Both the position numbers and the translations under genes were made by a program. DNA of 64,000 nt, taken from JBBQLG01 sp964251665 (lineage in GTDB: Bacteria > Bacteroidota > Bacteroidia > Cytophagales > Spirosomataceae). The first letter of the stretch is position 1. The number at the start of each line of letters is the position of its first letter. The stretch lies in contig CAXUKO010000011.1 of NCBI GenBank assembly GCA_964251665.1, forward strand, positions 124,001 to 188,000. Direction: 5' to 3'. The notes beneath the pieces are model-generated. The model saw only the letters and a list, made by a program, of their open reading frames with translations. It ran no database searches and was not told the DNA's origin. Shown in pieces: positions 43,416-51,580 of this stretch.

Positions 43416-44357
43416 ATGGAGTCCAATCCCGAAAAACGGAATACGAGCCGTAATTATCTTTTCATTGCCCTGGGCCTGATGGTCGCCCTGAATGTGTTGC
43501 TGCTTTACTTATGGTTTCAGGAGCGGCAGACCAACAAAACGCAGGAAGTGACTATTGCCGCCCGGACCGAAGAAGTGCTGGCTACTAAGATGAAACTCGA
43601 CTCCATCTCGGTTCAACTGGATGCAAAAATTATTGAGATCCGAAAGCTGGGTGGCAGTGTCGATTCACTCGTCAAAATCAAGGCGCAGCTCGAGGTAGAC
43701 AAGCGGGAACTGAAAAATATGAATGCGTTCAGCCTGCGGAAATACGAACAGAAGATTAAGTCATACGACCTTATGCTGCTGCAAAAAGACCAGGATATTG
43801 CGCGGCTTAAGAAAGAAAACGGGGTGCTGACCGAGCAGAACCAATCGCTGGTGGCGGAAAATTCGACGCTTAAAACAGAGCGTCAGTCGCTGAGTGATTC
43901 CGTATCAACGTACTCCAGTCTGAACCGTGACCTGTCCGAAAAAGTAACCCGGGCCTCGGCGCTGCGGGCCGAAAACATTACGATTGATGCGCTCAACAGC
44001 CGGGGTAAGGAACGCGAGGGAGGTACCTACAAAGCGAAGCGCATCGATAAACTCAAAGTAACGTTTCGGCTGGGCGATAATCCGCTGGCGCAGACCAACG
44101 ACAAAACCATTTACCTCCGTTTGCTGGACCCCACGGGTGCCGTTATTTCAGACATGGCAACGGGCTCGGGCGAGTTTATGGTCGGCGGGAAAGGCATGAT
44201 TTACACCGCCAGTCAACAGATTAACTTCACCAATACCCGGCAGGAGGTCTCGCTCGTTTATGGCCGGGGCCCACAGCGATTCAACACGGGGCGGCACGTT
44301 GTCGAACTCTACTGCGAAGGCTTCAAGATCGGGGATGGCGAGTTTGAGGTGAAATAG
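43416..44357 (+). CDS. Membrane-anchored coiled-coil protein, unknown function
   Basis: A 313-residue protein. ATG 43416 is preferred to the TTG at 43371. One transmembrane helix (residues about 14-34) follows a short basic N-terminus, so the body faces the periplasm or outside. Residues 50-205 are a long helical coiled coil rich in Lys, Glu, Leu and Gln, with heptad-like spacing. The C-terminal 110 residues are beta-rich (VTFRLGDNPLAQTNDKTIYLRLLDPTGAVI ... GRHVVELYCEGFKIGDGEFEV) and recall a small sandwich domain. Probably a structural envelope protein. No family is recognised. Confidence 0.7.
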   Translation: MESNPEKRNTSRNYLFIALGLMVALNVLLLYLWFQERQTNKTQEVTIAARTEEVLATKMKLDSISVQLDAKIIEIRKLGGSVDSLVKIKAQLEVDKRELKNMNAFSLRKYEQKIKSYDLMLLQKDQDIARLKKENGVLTEQNQSLVAENSTLKTERQSLSDSVSTYSSLNRDLSEKVTRASALRAENITIDALNSRGKEREGGTYKAKRIDKLKVTFRLGDNPLAQTNDKTIYLRLLDPTGAVISDMATGSGEFMVGGKGMIYTASQQINFTNTRQEVSLVYGRGPQRFNTGRHVVELYCEGFKIGDGEFEVK

Positions 44358-44375
44358 AGAGGAGTAGGGTTAGGA

Positions 44376-44422
44376 GGAGTAAGGAGTGAGGAGGCAGCTC
44401 CTGATGGCTTACTCCTTTTTTT
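44376..44422 (+). terminator. Terminator after the coiled-coil gene
   Basis: GGAGTAAG at 44376-44383 pairs with CTTACTCC at 44408-44415, followed by seven Ts. The surrounding GGAGT-repeat sequence adds weaker pairing. Confidence 0.65.
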
Positions 44423-44457
44423 ACGGCTTACCACTTACTACTTACCACTTTTATTCG

Positions 44458-44465
44458 TACCTTTG
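44458..44465 (+). promoter_or_regulatory. Predicted -7 element for rpsF operon
   Basis: TACCTTTG, followed by CCCCC, 30 nt before the ATG. The same TACCTTTGCCCC stands before the cobalamin riboswitch on the other strand. Confidence 0.6.
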
Positions 44466-44494
44466 CCCCCTCATTTCAAACCTGTTACAAGAAA

Positions 44495-44872
44495 ATGTTT
44501 CCAATCAACTACGAGACGGTGTTCATTTTGACTCCCGTTTTATCTGACATTCAGGTAAAGGACGCCGTTGACAAGTTCCGTAAAGTGCTGACCGACAGCG
44601 GTGCGGAAATTGTCCACGAAGAAAGCATGGGGCTGCGTAAGCTGGCCTACCCGATCAAAAACAAGAACACGGGTTTTTACCAGTTGTTCGAGTTTAAAGC
44701 TCCGCCAACAGCCATTGCAGCACTCAATCTTGAGTACCTGCGCGATGAACGCATCCTGCGTGACCTGACGACCAAGCTCGACAAACACGCCATTGATTAC
44801 AATGAGCGGAAGCGGAACGGATTAGTAGGCAAGAAAAAACAAACAGACAATGCAGCCACGGAGACAAAATAA
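44495..44872 (+). CDS. rpsF: 30S ribosomal protein S6
   Basis: A 125-residue ribosomal protein, normal length. YETVFILTPVLSDIQVKDAVDKF at the N-terminus, EESMGLRKLAYPIKNKNTGFYQLFEFKAP and EYLRDERILRDLTTKL match S6. It is followed by rpsR with a 23-nt overlap. The Gly/Lys-rich tail is typical in Bacteroidota. Confidence 0.97.
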   Translation: MFPINYETVFILTPVLSDIQVKDAVDKFRKVLTDSGAEIVHEESMGLRKLAYPIKNKNTGFYQLFEFKAPPTAIAALNLEYLRDERILRDLTTKLDKHAIDYNERKRNGLVGKKKQTDNAATETK

Positions 44873-45131
44873 TGCCCAGAGCAGCCTCCAGAACGAGTCG
44901 CTCAATCAAAACGAAAACCGGAAAAAATACTGCCGTTTCAAACGGTCCGGTATCAAATACATCGATTATAAGGACCCCAACTTCCTGCTGAAACTGTTGA
45001 ACGAACAGGGCAAAATTCTGCCCCGGCGGTTAACCGGTACCAGCCTGAAGTATCAGCGCAAAGTAGCCCAGGCCGTTAAACGCGCTCGCCATCTGGCCCT
45101 GTTGCCCTACGTTGGCGATTCTCTGAAATAA
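44850..45131 (+). CDS. rpsR: 30S ribosomal protein S18
   Basis: A 93-residue protein. The S18 core is clear: KKYCRFKRSGIKYIDYKDPNFLLKLLNEQGKILPRRLTGTSLKYQRKVAQAVKRARHLALLPYV. The only in-frame ATG is at 44850, inside the 3' end of rpsF (23-nt overlap), so translation is coupled. The N-terminal extension is Gln/Asn-rich. It is separated from rplI by an inverted repeat array. Confidence 0.95.
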   Translation: MQPRRQNNAQSSLQNESLNQNENRKKYCRFKRSGIKYIDYKDPNFLLKLLNEQGKILPRRLTGTSLKYQRKVAQAVKRARHLALLPYVGDSLK

Positions 45132-45136
45132 ACATG

Positions 45137-45217
45137 GTAGTAAGTCAGCAAGTCGGTAAGTCAGTAAGTACACACTGATAACTTACCGACTTACCGACTT
45201 ATCCACTTACCGACTTT
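45137..45217. repeat. GTAAGT-type inverted array between rpsR and rplI
   Basis: Left half built of GTAAGTC-like units, right half of the complement (CTTACCGA repeated). The whole can fold as one hairpin around a short centre. It lies inside a ribosomal protein operon, so it must be tolerated as mRNA; it might allow partial termination or mRNA processing. Same family as 9581-9695. Confidence 0.75.
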
Positions 45218-45223
45218 TCAAAA

Positions 45224-45667
45224 ATGGATATCATTCTCAAAACCGATATTGCCGGCCTGGGCTATAAGAACGACACCGTAGTGGTGAAGCCCGGATACGG
45301 TCGCAACTACCTCATTCCACAGGGGTTTGCTATGATGGCGACGGATTCTAACAAGAAGATGATCGCTGAAAACATTCGTCAGGCCGCCCACAAAGCGGAA
45401 AAAATCAAGAGCGATGCCGAAGCAATTGCAACGGCCATCGGTGACTTGAAACTGACCATCCCGGCTAAAGCGGGTGAAAGTGGTAAAATCTTTGGCCGCG
45501 TGACCAACACGCAGGTAGCCGATGCGCTCCGTGCCAAAGGATTCGATATTGACCGGAAGAAAATCTCGGTCGACGACGTTAAGTCGCTCGGTGAATACAG
45601 TGCTGCGCTCGATTTGCACAAAGATGTAAAACACACCGTAGCGTTTGAAGTCGTAGCGGCTGAATAA
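45224..45667 (+). CDS. rplI: 50S ribosomal protein L9
   Basis: A 147-residue protein, normal length. The N-terminal MDIILKTDIAGLGYKNDTVVVKPGYGRNYLIPQGFA is the L9 signature; the C-terminal domain is reached through GKIFGRVTNTQVADALRAKGFDIDRKKI. Last gene of the rpsF-rpsR-rplI set; terminator follows. Confidence 0.97.
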   Translation: MDIILKTDIAGLGYKNDTVVVKPGYGRNYLIPQGFAMMATDSNKKMIAENIRQAAHKAEKIKSDAEAIATAIGDLKLTIPAKAGESGKIFGRVTNTQVADALRAKGFDIDRKKISVDDVKSLGEYSAALDLHKDVKHTVAFEVVAAE

Positions 45668-45690
45668 ATCAGTATATCGTTTGTCGTTGA

Positions 45691-45721
45691 AAGGACCGCT
45701 CATTAGGGCGGTCTTTTTTTA
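45691..45721 (+). terminator. Terminator of the rpsF-rpsR-rplI operon
   Basis: GACCGC pairs with GCGGTC with AAG flanking, then seven Ts. Placed 24 nt after the rplI stop. Confidence 0.85.
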
Positions 45722-45875
45722 TGTCAACCCACCCGGATGAGTTCACATTTGACCGGCATTCCTTTGGCAAAAAGAGCTACTGCCGCTCTGGGTTTCAGGC
45801 TGATTTATAACGGGTTAAATGTATTTTTAAGTGCGAAAAACGGACCCAAACAGGCTGTCTTTTTGTTGATTCAGT

Positions 45876-46859
45876 ATGCAGTTTCACACCGAACTTACTC
45901 CCGAATTGTTGCCTGTTCCCATCCGGTTCACCGACCGGATTGTGACCATTGGCTCTTGTTTTGCCGAGGTAATGGGGCATCAGCTGAGCGACCATAAACT
46001 CGCCGTGACCAGCAATCCATTCGGTACGATTTTCAATCCGGTTTCGATCCACAAAGTAATTGCCCTCGCCCTGAGCGGTGATCAGCCCGACGAACAATTG
46101 TATGTGGAGCGGAATAGCGCCTGGTTTCACTACGACTTTCATTCATCACTTTGGGCGCACAGCCGCGCCGAACTGACTGAACAACTCATGACGCGGCTTC
46201 GGGTGGTTAAGGAAGCACTCACCCGGGCTGACTGGGTGATTCTGACACTGGGTACGGCGGTCGTGTACCGGCATATCGAAACGGAGCAGGTTGTGGCTAA
46301 CTGCCATAAAATGCCCGGGGCACTGTTTGAGAAATACCTCTACGCCAGCGACCATGTCCGTGATACGCTTACCAAACTGATTAAAACGCTGCGCCGGGCC
46401 AATCCGGCCGGGCAGGTGTTGCTGACGGTGAGTCCGGTGCGGCACACGCGAGACACCTTGCCGCTCAATCAGGTTAGTAAATCGACGCTGCGGGTGATTA
46501 GCCACGAGTTAACCGTCTGGAATCCATTCGTACACTATTTTCCGGCCTATGAGTTGATGGTGGATGATTTACGGGATTATCGGTTTTACGAAGCGGACCT
46601 GATTCATCCCAACAGTATGGCCCACGACTATATCTTTGAAAAGTTTGCCGGTAGCGCGTTTGATGCCGAACTTCGCCATTTCATTGCCGAGTGGAACGGT
46701 ATTCGCAAGAGCCTTGCCCATCGACCGTTGCAGGGCGGTACGGCTTACCGGCAATTTTTAACCAAACTGCTGACCCGGCTCGAAGCCCTTCCCGTCGGTG
46801 TTGATGTATCGGCGGAACTGGCTGACGTACGCGGGCGTTTGGAAACCATACTTACCTAA
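45876..46859 (+). CDS. GSCFA-domain protein
   Basis: A 327-residue protein of the GSCFA family, a SGNH-like hydrolase-type fold. The name motif is seen as TIGSCFAEVMG (residues 25-35), with the Ser presumed catalytic. TLGTAVVYRH, TVSPVRHTRDTLPLNQVSKS and DLIHPNSMAHDYIFEKFA (His near residue 248) follow. It is co-directional with mrp, only 3 nt upstream of it, so they are likely co-transcribed. Cellular substrate unknown. Confidence 0.85.
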   Translation: MQFHTELTPELLPVPIRFTDRIVTIGSCFAEVMGHQLSDHKLAVTSNPFGTIFNPVSIHKVIALALSGDQPDEQLYVERNSAWFHYDFHSSLWAHSRAELTEQLMTRLRVVKEALTRADWVILTLGTAVVYRHIETEQVVANCHKMPGALFEKYLYASDHVRDTLTKLIKTLRRANPAGQVLLTVSPVRHTRDTLPLNQVSKSTLRVISHELTVWNPFVHYFPAYELMVDDLRDYRFYEADLIHPNSMAHDYIFEKFAGSAFDAELRHFIAEWNGIRKSLAHRPLQGGTAYRQFLTKLLTRLEALPVGVDVSAELADVRGRLETILT

Positions 46860-46862
46860 CGA

Positions 46863-47969
46863 ATGTCTGATTACAAATTATCGAAAGAGTCCGTCATCGA
46901 GGCTTTGCGCCACGTGGAAGAACCGGATTTGAAAAAGGATCTGATTACGCTCAACATGGTGCAGAACATCGAGTTGGGTATCGATCAGGTGCGTTTTACG
47001 GTGGTGCTTACTACGCCGGCCTGCCCGCTGAAAGAACTGATCCGCAAGCGCTGCGAGGATGCCATCCATACCCACATCAGCCCGACGATTCAGGTGCGGG
47101 TCGATATGACGTCGGATGTAACGTCTACGCGCAACAACGCGCCGGTGCTGCCGGGAGTGAAAAATATTATTGCTATTGCGTCCGGTAAAGGTGGCGTGGG
47201 CAAATCGACGGTTACGGCTAATCTGGCCGTGGCCCTATCGCGGTCGGGGGCAAAAGTTGGCATTATTGACGCGGATATATTTGGTCCGTCGATGCCAGTG
47301 ATGTTTGGGGCCGAAATGGCACAGCCGGGTATCATTGAGATCGAAGGCCGTAACGTATTGCAACCGGTGCGCCAGTACGGCATCAAAATCATGTCGATTG
47401 GCTTTCTGACGCCACCGGATAGTGCCGTGGTGTGGCGGGGTCCGATGGCCAGTCAGGCGCTGCGTCAGTTCTTTGGCGATACCAACTGGGAAGAACTTGA
47501 TTACCTGCTGATTGACTTGCCGCCCGGTACGAGTGATATTCACCTGACACTGGTGCAAACCGTGCCTGTTACCGGGGCTGTTATTGTCACGACGCCCCAG
47601 AAAGTGGCCCTGGCTGATGCCACGAAAGGGCTGGCCATGTTCCGTCAGCCGCAGATCAACGTACCTATTCTGGGCGTGATCGAGAATATGGCGTATTTCA
47701 CCCCGGCCGAACTGCCCGACTCCAAATACTATATTTTTGGCAAGGGTGGTGGGCAGCAGTTAGCCGATAAGTTCGACGTGCCGCTGTTGGGACAGATTCC
47801 CCTGGTGCAGAGCATTCGCGAAGCGGGTGACGACGGAAAACCCATCGTGGTGGGTGATGAATCGGTCGCTACGGAGGCCTTCCGGTCGGCGGCTGAAGCG
47901 GTTGCGCAGCAGGTAGCTATTCGTAATGCGGCTCTGGAGCAGACAAAACGGGTTGAAATCCGCGTTTAA
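46863..47969 (+). CDS. mrp: Mrp/ApbC-type iron-sulfur cluster carrier ATPase
   Basis: A 368-residue P-loop ATPase. The first 95 residues are a MIP18-like domain (VIEALRHVEEPDLKKDLITLNMV). The Walker A motif IASGKGGVGKST is at residues 105-116 and the switch region DADIFGPSMPVMFG follows. It delivers Fe-S clusters to apoproteins. The usual CxxC near ENMAYF is replaced by a TPAELPDSKYYIFGKGGG segment, common in Bacteroidota. It is followed 57 nt later by a NifU-C-domain protein, which fits cluster biogenesis. Confidence 0.9.
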   Translation: MSDYKLSKESVIEALRHVEEPDLKKDLITLNMVQNIELGIDQVRFTVVLTTPACPLKELIRKRCEDAIHTHISPTIQVRVDMTSDVTSTRNNAPVLPGVKNIIAIASGKGGVGKSTVTANLAVALSRSGAKVGIIDADIFGPSMPVMFGAEMAQPGIIEIEGRNVLQPVRQYGIKIMSIGFLTPPDSAVVWRGPMASQALRQFFGDTNWEELDYLLIDLPPGTSDIHLTLVQTVPVTGAVIVTTPQKVALADATKGLAMFRQPQINVPILGVIENMAYFTPAELPDSKYYIFGKGGGQQLADKFDVPLLGQIPLVQSIREAGDDGKPIVVGDESVATEAFRSAAEAVAQQVAIRNAALEQTKRVEIRV

Positions 47970-48026
47970 GTTGCATAAACCCGCGACATCCGGGTATATT
48001 TACAGGAAAAGAAACAAAGAACCGGC

Positions 48027-48293
48027 ATGGAAACAGCGGTTAAATCAACAGAGTTATTAACTAAAATCGAGAAAGCACTCGATTCGATCCGGCCTTATCT
48101 CGAAACGGACGGTGGTAATGTGAAAGTGCTCGACGTCACCAGCGAGGGTGTTGTCCGGCTCGAACTGCTGGGTTCGTGCGGCACGTGCCCCATGTCGGCC
48201 ATGACGTTTAAGGCAGGATTGGAGGAAGCCATTCTAAAAGCATCGCCCGAAATCACGCGCGTCGAAGCAGTGAATATTACGCCTGCTTTTTAA
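48027..48293 (+). CDS. NifU C-terminal-domain protein
   Basis: An 88-residue NifU-like (NFU) domain protein. The cluster-binding motif C-G-T-C is in LLGSCGTCPMSAMTFKAGLEEAI (residues about 50-72). The rest matches the family core (IRPYLETDGGNVKVLDVTSEGVVRLEL). It is placed directly after mrp on the same strand and is likely its partner in Fe-S assembly. Confidence 0.9.
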   Translation: METAVKSTELLTKIEKALDSIRPYLETDGGNVKVLDVTSEGVVRLELLGSCGTCPMSAMTFKAGLEEAILKASPEITRVEAVNITPAF

Positions 48294-48313
48294 GGATAGC
48301 GGAAAGTAAGGTA

Positions 48314-48321
48314 TAAGTTTG
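48314..48321 (+). promoter_or_regulatory. Predicted -7 element for the AT-rich cassette
   Basis: TAAGTTTG, with a T-rich -33 region at 48287-48291. It lies just before the GTG at 48359 and after the nifU-like stop. Confidence 0.35.
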
Positions 48322-48358
48322 GCGTAAATTACTCAACGGCGTAATCTCACCCGCATGG

Positions 48359-48937
48359 GTGTCTTTAACAGAACGTATTACACCACACTTTGTGAAGGAC
48401 ACAAATTTTACGCTTTTCCTCGGTATTGATCTCGATACTTGGGAGAAGATAATGTCAGTTATCGGTTTTATAATCACAATAGCCACTCTTTTTGTATCTG
48501 AGAATGCAAGGCGGGCGGTAAAAAAGATTCAAAACAGCATTACTTTTGATAAGAGGATACCACAGCATCTCAGAGAGATAAATGGAAAGTTGAAGGTGTT
48601 TAACTGGCTCCTGAACGACCCAATAGCAAACGTACACGAAATAAATGTCCTTCTTAGTTCAATACTGAGTGAACTTATCAACTTAAGAGCAAAGGTATCG
48701 GATGAACGAGTTCGATTTTTAATTGATAGGGCTGAGTCACAGATCAAAAATATCCGAAAATTAAGTTATAATTCATCACGTAATCCGAATTGGATAGCAA
48801 AGGTTAAAGTGCAGTTGACTGACAGACACTTAACGGTATCAGATCTGATTCCAGAGTGCTACACTCAGATCAATGAAATTTACAGTGCTGTCAACAATAT
48901 TTATAAAGACAGTCAGACTAAACTCAGACGAGAATGA
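48359..48937 (+). CDS. Membrane-anchored helical protein of an AT-rich cassette
   Basis: A 192-residue protein starting at GTG 48359 (the first clear ATG, 48452, would start within the helix). One transmembrane segment at residues about 32-47 (MSVIGFIITIATLFV) and a long helical soluble region rich in Lys, Ile, Asn and Leu. Base composition is much lower in GC than the neighbours (about 40% by eye). Its stop overlaps the next start (ATGA), so the pair is translationally coupled. No family is recognised; a small membrane effector or sensor is possible but unproven. Confidence 0.55.
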   Translation: MSLTERITPHFVKDTNFTLFLGIDLDTWEKIMSVIGFIITIATLFVSENARRAVKKIQNSITFDKRIPQHLREINGKLKVFNWLLNDPIANVHEINVLLSSILSELINLRAKVSDERVRFLIDRAESQIKNIRKLSYNSSRNPNWIAKVKVQLTDRHLTVSDLIPECYTQINEIYSAVNNIYKDSQTKLRRE

Positions 48938-49332
48938 TAACTGAAAGAAGTATTACTCGGGCTGTGAGTAAACTCAATATGCTCACGAAATCTGGTGATC
49001 TCGAATGGTTTCCAAAGAACGTTTCGCAGGATTGGTACGTAGATGATACTTTCGCAAAGACAATAAATCCGGTTTATGAGGCAACTCACGAGAGGAAAAA
49101 ATTAGTATTATTTAAGTATACATCAAGACATTACACGGATGAGGATACGTATAATGTCTCGACGTATATTTCGCTGGGAATATTAGACGATGCAGGGAAT
49201 TTATCCTGGGAATTTCCAATGGACAGGTCTATTAATGATCTATATGAAACTGTTAGGTATAAAGCGGCAGATATAGAAGACTTTCTGGGTAAATTGGCAG
49301 CAGGTTTTCCCGAAGAAGAGTCGTTATTTTAG
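48934..49332 (+). CDS. Small soluble protein of an AT-rich cassette
   Basis: A 132-residue acidic protein that overlaps the previous gene by 4 nt. It reads as a compact alpha/beta domain (LVLFKYTSRHYTDEDTYNVSTYISLGIL, then MDRSINDLYETVRYKAADIEDFLGKLAAGF). No signal peptide or membrane helix. Low GC like its partner and unlike the flanking genes, which suggests transfer of the pair as a unit. I do not recognise the family. Confidence 0.55.
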   Translation: MITERSITRAVSKLNMLTKSGDLEWFPKNVSQDWYVDDTFAKTINPVYEATHERKKLVLFKYTSRHYTDEDTYNVSTYISLGILDDAGNLSWEFPMDRSINDLYETVRYKAADIEDFLGKLAAGFPEEESLF

Positions 49333-49344
49333 GCTAAATCCCTT

Positions 49345-50088
49345 TTACTTAGTGCCCAAGAGTAATTCCTGATAATAAAAGATAACGCGGCTCCAGACAG
49401 GTTTATCCGAACCATCTGGAGCTGTATTCGTTTCAGGCGCAGGTTCATACACATACTCAGTAACGAGATCGCGAACCACCGGAATGGGCTGACGAAAGAT
49501 TGGCCCGTCGTAGACAAAGGTGTGAAACTCCCCGTTTTCGCCACAGGGATCAACCAATGGCGGGAACTCGGCGAGTAGGGTAGGCGTCAGTTCGCGACCG
49601 ACTACCGATTTATCGAGCGCATTGCCGTTTACACAGCACAGAATGGCCCGAAATCCGGTTGCGTAAATGGTTTCGGCTAACGTGTTTGTGGCCAGTTGCC
49701 AGAGAGGGAAAACGGCGGTCAAATCCGCTTTCCGGCATTGCGTTTCCCGGTATCCCCGTAGGTCTTCCAGAAAAATATCGCCGAAAATAAGGTGGGTGAT
49801 GCCCTGCTCGCGGGCCATTGTCAGCTCCTCATGCATACGCGCGTCGTAAGCGGCCATGCTGACGTAATCAGGGAAATACAGTTTACGTAGCGGTAATCCC
49901 AGTTGGTGCGCCTGCTGATCGAGCAGTTCTTCACGGACGCCATGCATCGAAATCCGGCGGAATTTCCCGTTCACATTTGTCAGCAGGTAATTAACCGTAT
50001 AAACGCCTTCGTTTAGAACCCGGTACAGGGCGTAGGCGCTGTCTTTGCCGCCCGACCAGGAAAAGGCTGCCTGAATCGGATTAGCCAT
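49345..50088 (-). CDS. DUF71/diphthine-ammonia ligase-family ATPase, B12-linked
   Basis: A 247-residue PP-loop ATPase. The ATP-binding motif is SWSGGKDSAYAL (residues about 9-20). YFPDYVSMAAYDARMHEEL, GITHLIFGDIFLEDLRGYRE, LLCCVNGNALDKSVVG and VDPCGENGEFHTFVYDGPIF are family segments. In eukaryotes the family amidates diphthine, but comparative genomics has linked a bacterial subgroup to B12 salvage. Here it is the last gene of the riboswitch operon, overlapping cobU by 8 nt, which supports the B12 role. The exact reaction is unknown. Confidence 0.8.
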   Translation of the reverse strand: MANPIQAAFSWSGGKDSAYALYRVLNEGVYTVNYLLTNVNGKFRRISMHGVREELLDQQAHQLGLPLRKLYFPDYVSMAAYDARMHEELTMAREQGITHLIFGDIFLEDLRGYRETQCRKADLTAVFPLWQLATNTLAETIYATGFRAILCCVNGNALDKSVVGRELTPTLLAEFPPLVDPCGENGEFHTFVYDGPIFRQPIPVVRDLVTEYVYEPAPETNTAPDGSDKPVWSRVIFYYQELLLGTK

Positions 50089-50629
50089 TGCTACTGAATG
50101 TTTTGACGGGTAAGGGCAGTCCGCTTACCATCAGCACAACTTCGTCGGCCTGCCGGGCCAGGTATTGATTAGCCCAGCCCTGTAGATCGGTGAATTTGCG
50201 CCCGGCTTCGGTGTCAGCATGCACACCCATCCCGATTTCGTTCGTGATGATAACGTACTGGGCTGGTATAGCCCGCAACGCGGCAATCTCCGCTTCAAAT
50301 AGTTGGAGTGCCCGCTCTATATCCTGCTGCGTGTCCATGAAGAAGTTCGTCAGCCACAGCGTGACGCAGTCGATCACCACTACCCGGCCCGCTACCGGCA
50401 ACCGGCTGACATACCGCTGTTCCTCGACGCTGGTCCATTCGGGGCCGCGGTCCTGCTGATGCCGCCGTACCCGCCGGGCAAAATCGTCATCCCAGACGCG
50501 GGCGGTGGCGACGTACATTGGGTTGGCGCTGCGGGCAAGCGCAAGCTGCTGACCAAAACGACTTTTGCCGCTACGCGCTCCGCCGGTAATCAGCGTTAAT
50601 GAGGGTATCGGTGGGTTGGTAGAGGGCAT
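50081..50629 (-). CDS. cobU: Adenosylcobinamide kinase / guanylyltransferase
   Basis: A 182-residue bifunctional enzyme that phosphorylates adenosylcobinamide and then transfers GMP. Walker A LITGGARSGKS is at residues 13-23; YVATARVWDDDFARRVRRHQQDR contains the guanylylation His; WLTNFF, IITNEIGMGV and EVVLMVSGLPL follow. Its start lies inside the BtuF-like gene, 59 nt upstream of that stop, and its end overlaps the DUF71 gene. Expected length for CobU. Confidence 0.95.
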   Translation of the reverse strand: MPSTNPPIPSLTLITGGARSGKSRFGQQLALARSANPMYVATARVWDDDFARRVRRHQQDRGPEWTSVEEQRYVSRLPVAGRVVVIDCVTLWLTNFFMDTQQDIERALQLFEAEIAALRAIPAQYVIITNEIGMGVHADTEAGRKFTDLQGWANQYLARQADEVVLMVSGLPLPVKTFSSNG

Positions 50630-51533
50630 GAACTTTATGCGTTAAATGAGAAGGTACCCCGAAACAGGCCGGATGAAAGCAGGCCGCCAGCAATTCGATG
50701 CCGTCGACCAGCGTGGAAGCCGACGGCTGGGTGAACAGGTCATAGTCGGCGACGAAAACGGCCCTGTTCTGCACCGCCAGCAGTGACGCCCATTCCGGCT
50801 TTCGGGTTAGTAAATCCAGTTCCTGCAACGTCCGCTCGACGGTGAAGCCGCAGGGAGCTATGACCAGTACCTCGGGGTTGTAGCGCACAACTTTCGCCCA
50901 GGGCGTGACGATGCTATCGCCCGCCGGATTACTCAGCATATCGACACCACCCGCGTAAGCGATCTGGTCGGGAAGCCAATGGCCACAATTATAAATGGGG
51001 TCGATCCACTCCATGAGCATCACCCGTTTCGGCAGCGCTCTATGAGCCCGCAGCGTATCAACGACCTGATCGATACGGTTCCGCAGGCCAGCTAAGTACG
51101 TATAAGCCGCTTCTTCATGGCCCAGAGCCGTAGCAATTCGGGTGGCCGTTTCAAAAATATCGGTCAGATTCTGGGGCGTCAGTGTGACAACGGCGGGTTG
51201 CTTTTCGAGCTTGTCGATTACCGCCTGCGTGCATTTGGTGTCGATCTGGCAAACTTCGCACACATCCTGCGTGAAGATTACGTCCGGGGCAATCGCCTGT
51301 AGTTTGTCTTCCTCGACATAATACAGGCTGCGGCCTTCGGCTTTGGATGCCGAAAAGATCCGGTCGATCTCATCGCTGGTGTAGGCTTTATCTTCGAGTA
51401 CACAGCGTACCATGATTTCATTTTCGGTGCGTGATTCGGGCGGACACTCAAACGTGACGCCCCGCAACAGGTGCTGAAGCCCCATATCGTATATCATCTG
51501 CGTGGCCGCCGGTAGAAAAGAACAGGCAATCAT
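50571..51533 (-). CDS. btuF: BtuF-like cobalamin-binding protein without signal peptide
   Basis: A 320-residue periplasmic-binding-protein fold of the BtuF/FepB type. ATG 51533 begins directly with MIACSFLPAATQMIYDMGL, the first strand of the fold, and no signal peptide or lipobox precedes it; the longer ORF upstream adds no hydrophobic segment. Motifs: PDVIFTQDVCEVCQI with a CxxC, GHWLPDQIAYAGGVDMLS and APCGFTVERTLQEL. The protein may work in the cytoplasm or be exported by an unknown route. It overlaps cobU by 59 nt. Ligand is inferred from the operon. Confidence 0.8.
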   Translation of the reverse strand: MIACSFLPAATQMIYDMGLQHLLRGVTFECPPESRTENEIMVRCVLEDKAYTSDEIDRIFSASKAEGRSLYYVEEDKLQAIAPDVIFTQDVCEVCQIDTKCTQAVIDKLEKQPAVVTLTPQNLTDIFETATRIATALGHEEAAYTYLAGLRNRIDQVVDTLRAHRALPKRVMLMEWIDPIYNCGHWLPDQIAYAGGVDMLSNPAGDSIVTPWAKVVRYNPEVLVIAPCGFTVERTLQELDLLTRKPEWASLLAVQNRAVFVADYDLFTQPSASTLVDGIELLAACFHPACFGVPSHLTHKVHALYQPTDTLINADYRRSA

Positions 51534-51580
51534 AGTAGTTTGTTGTTTACGGTTCGTAAGGCAGACCGACGATGCTTTGG

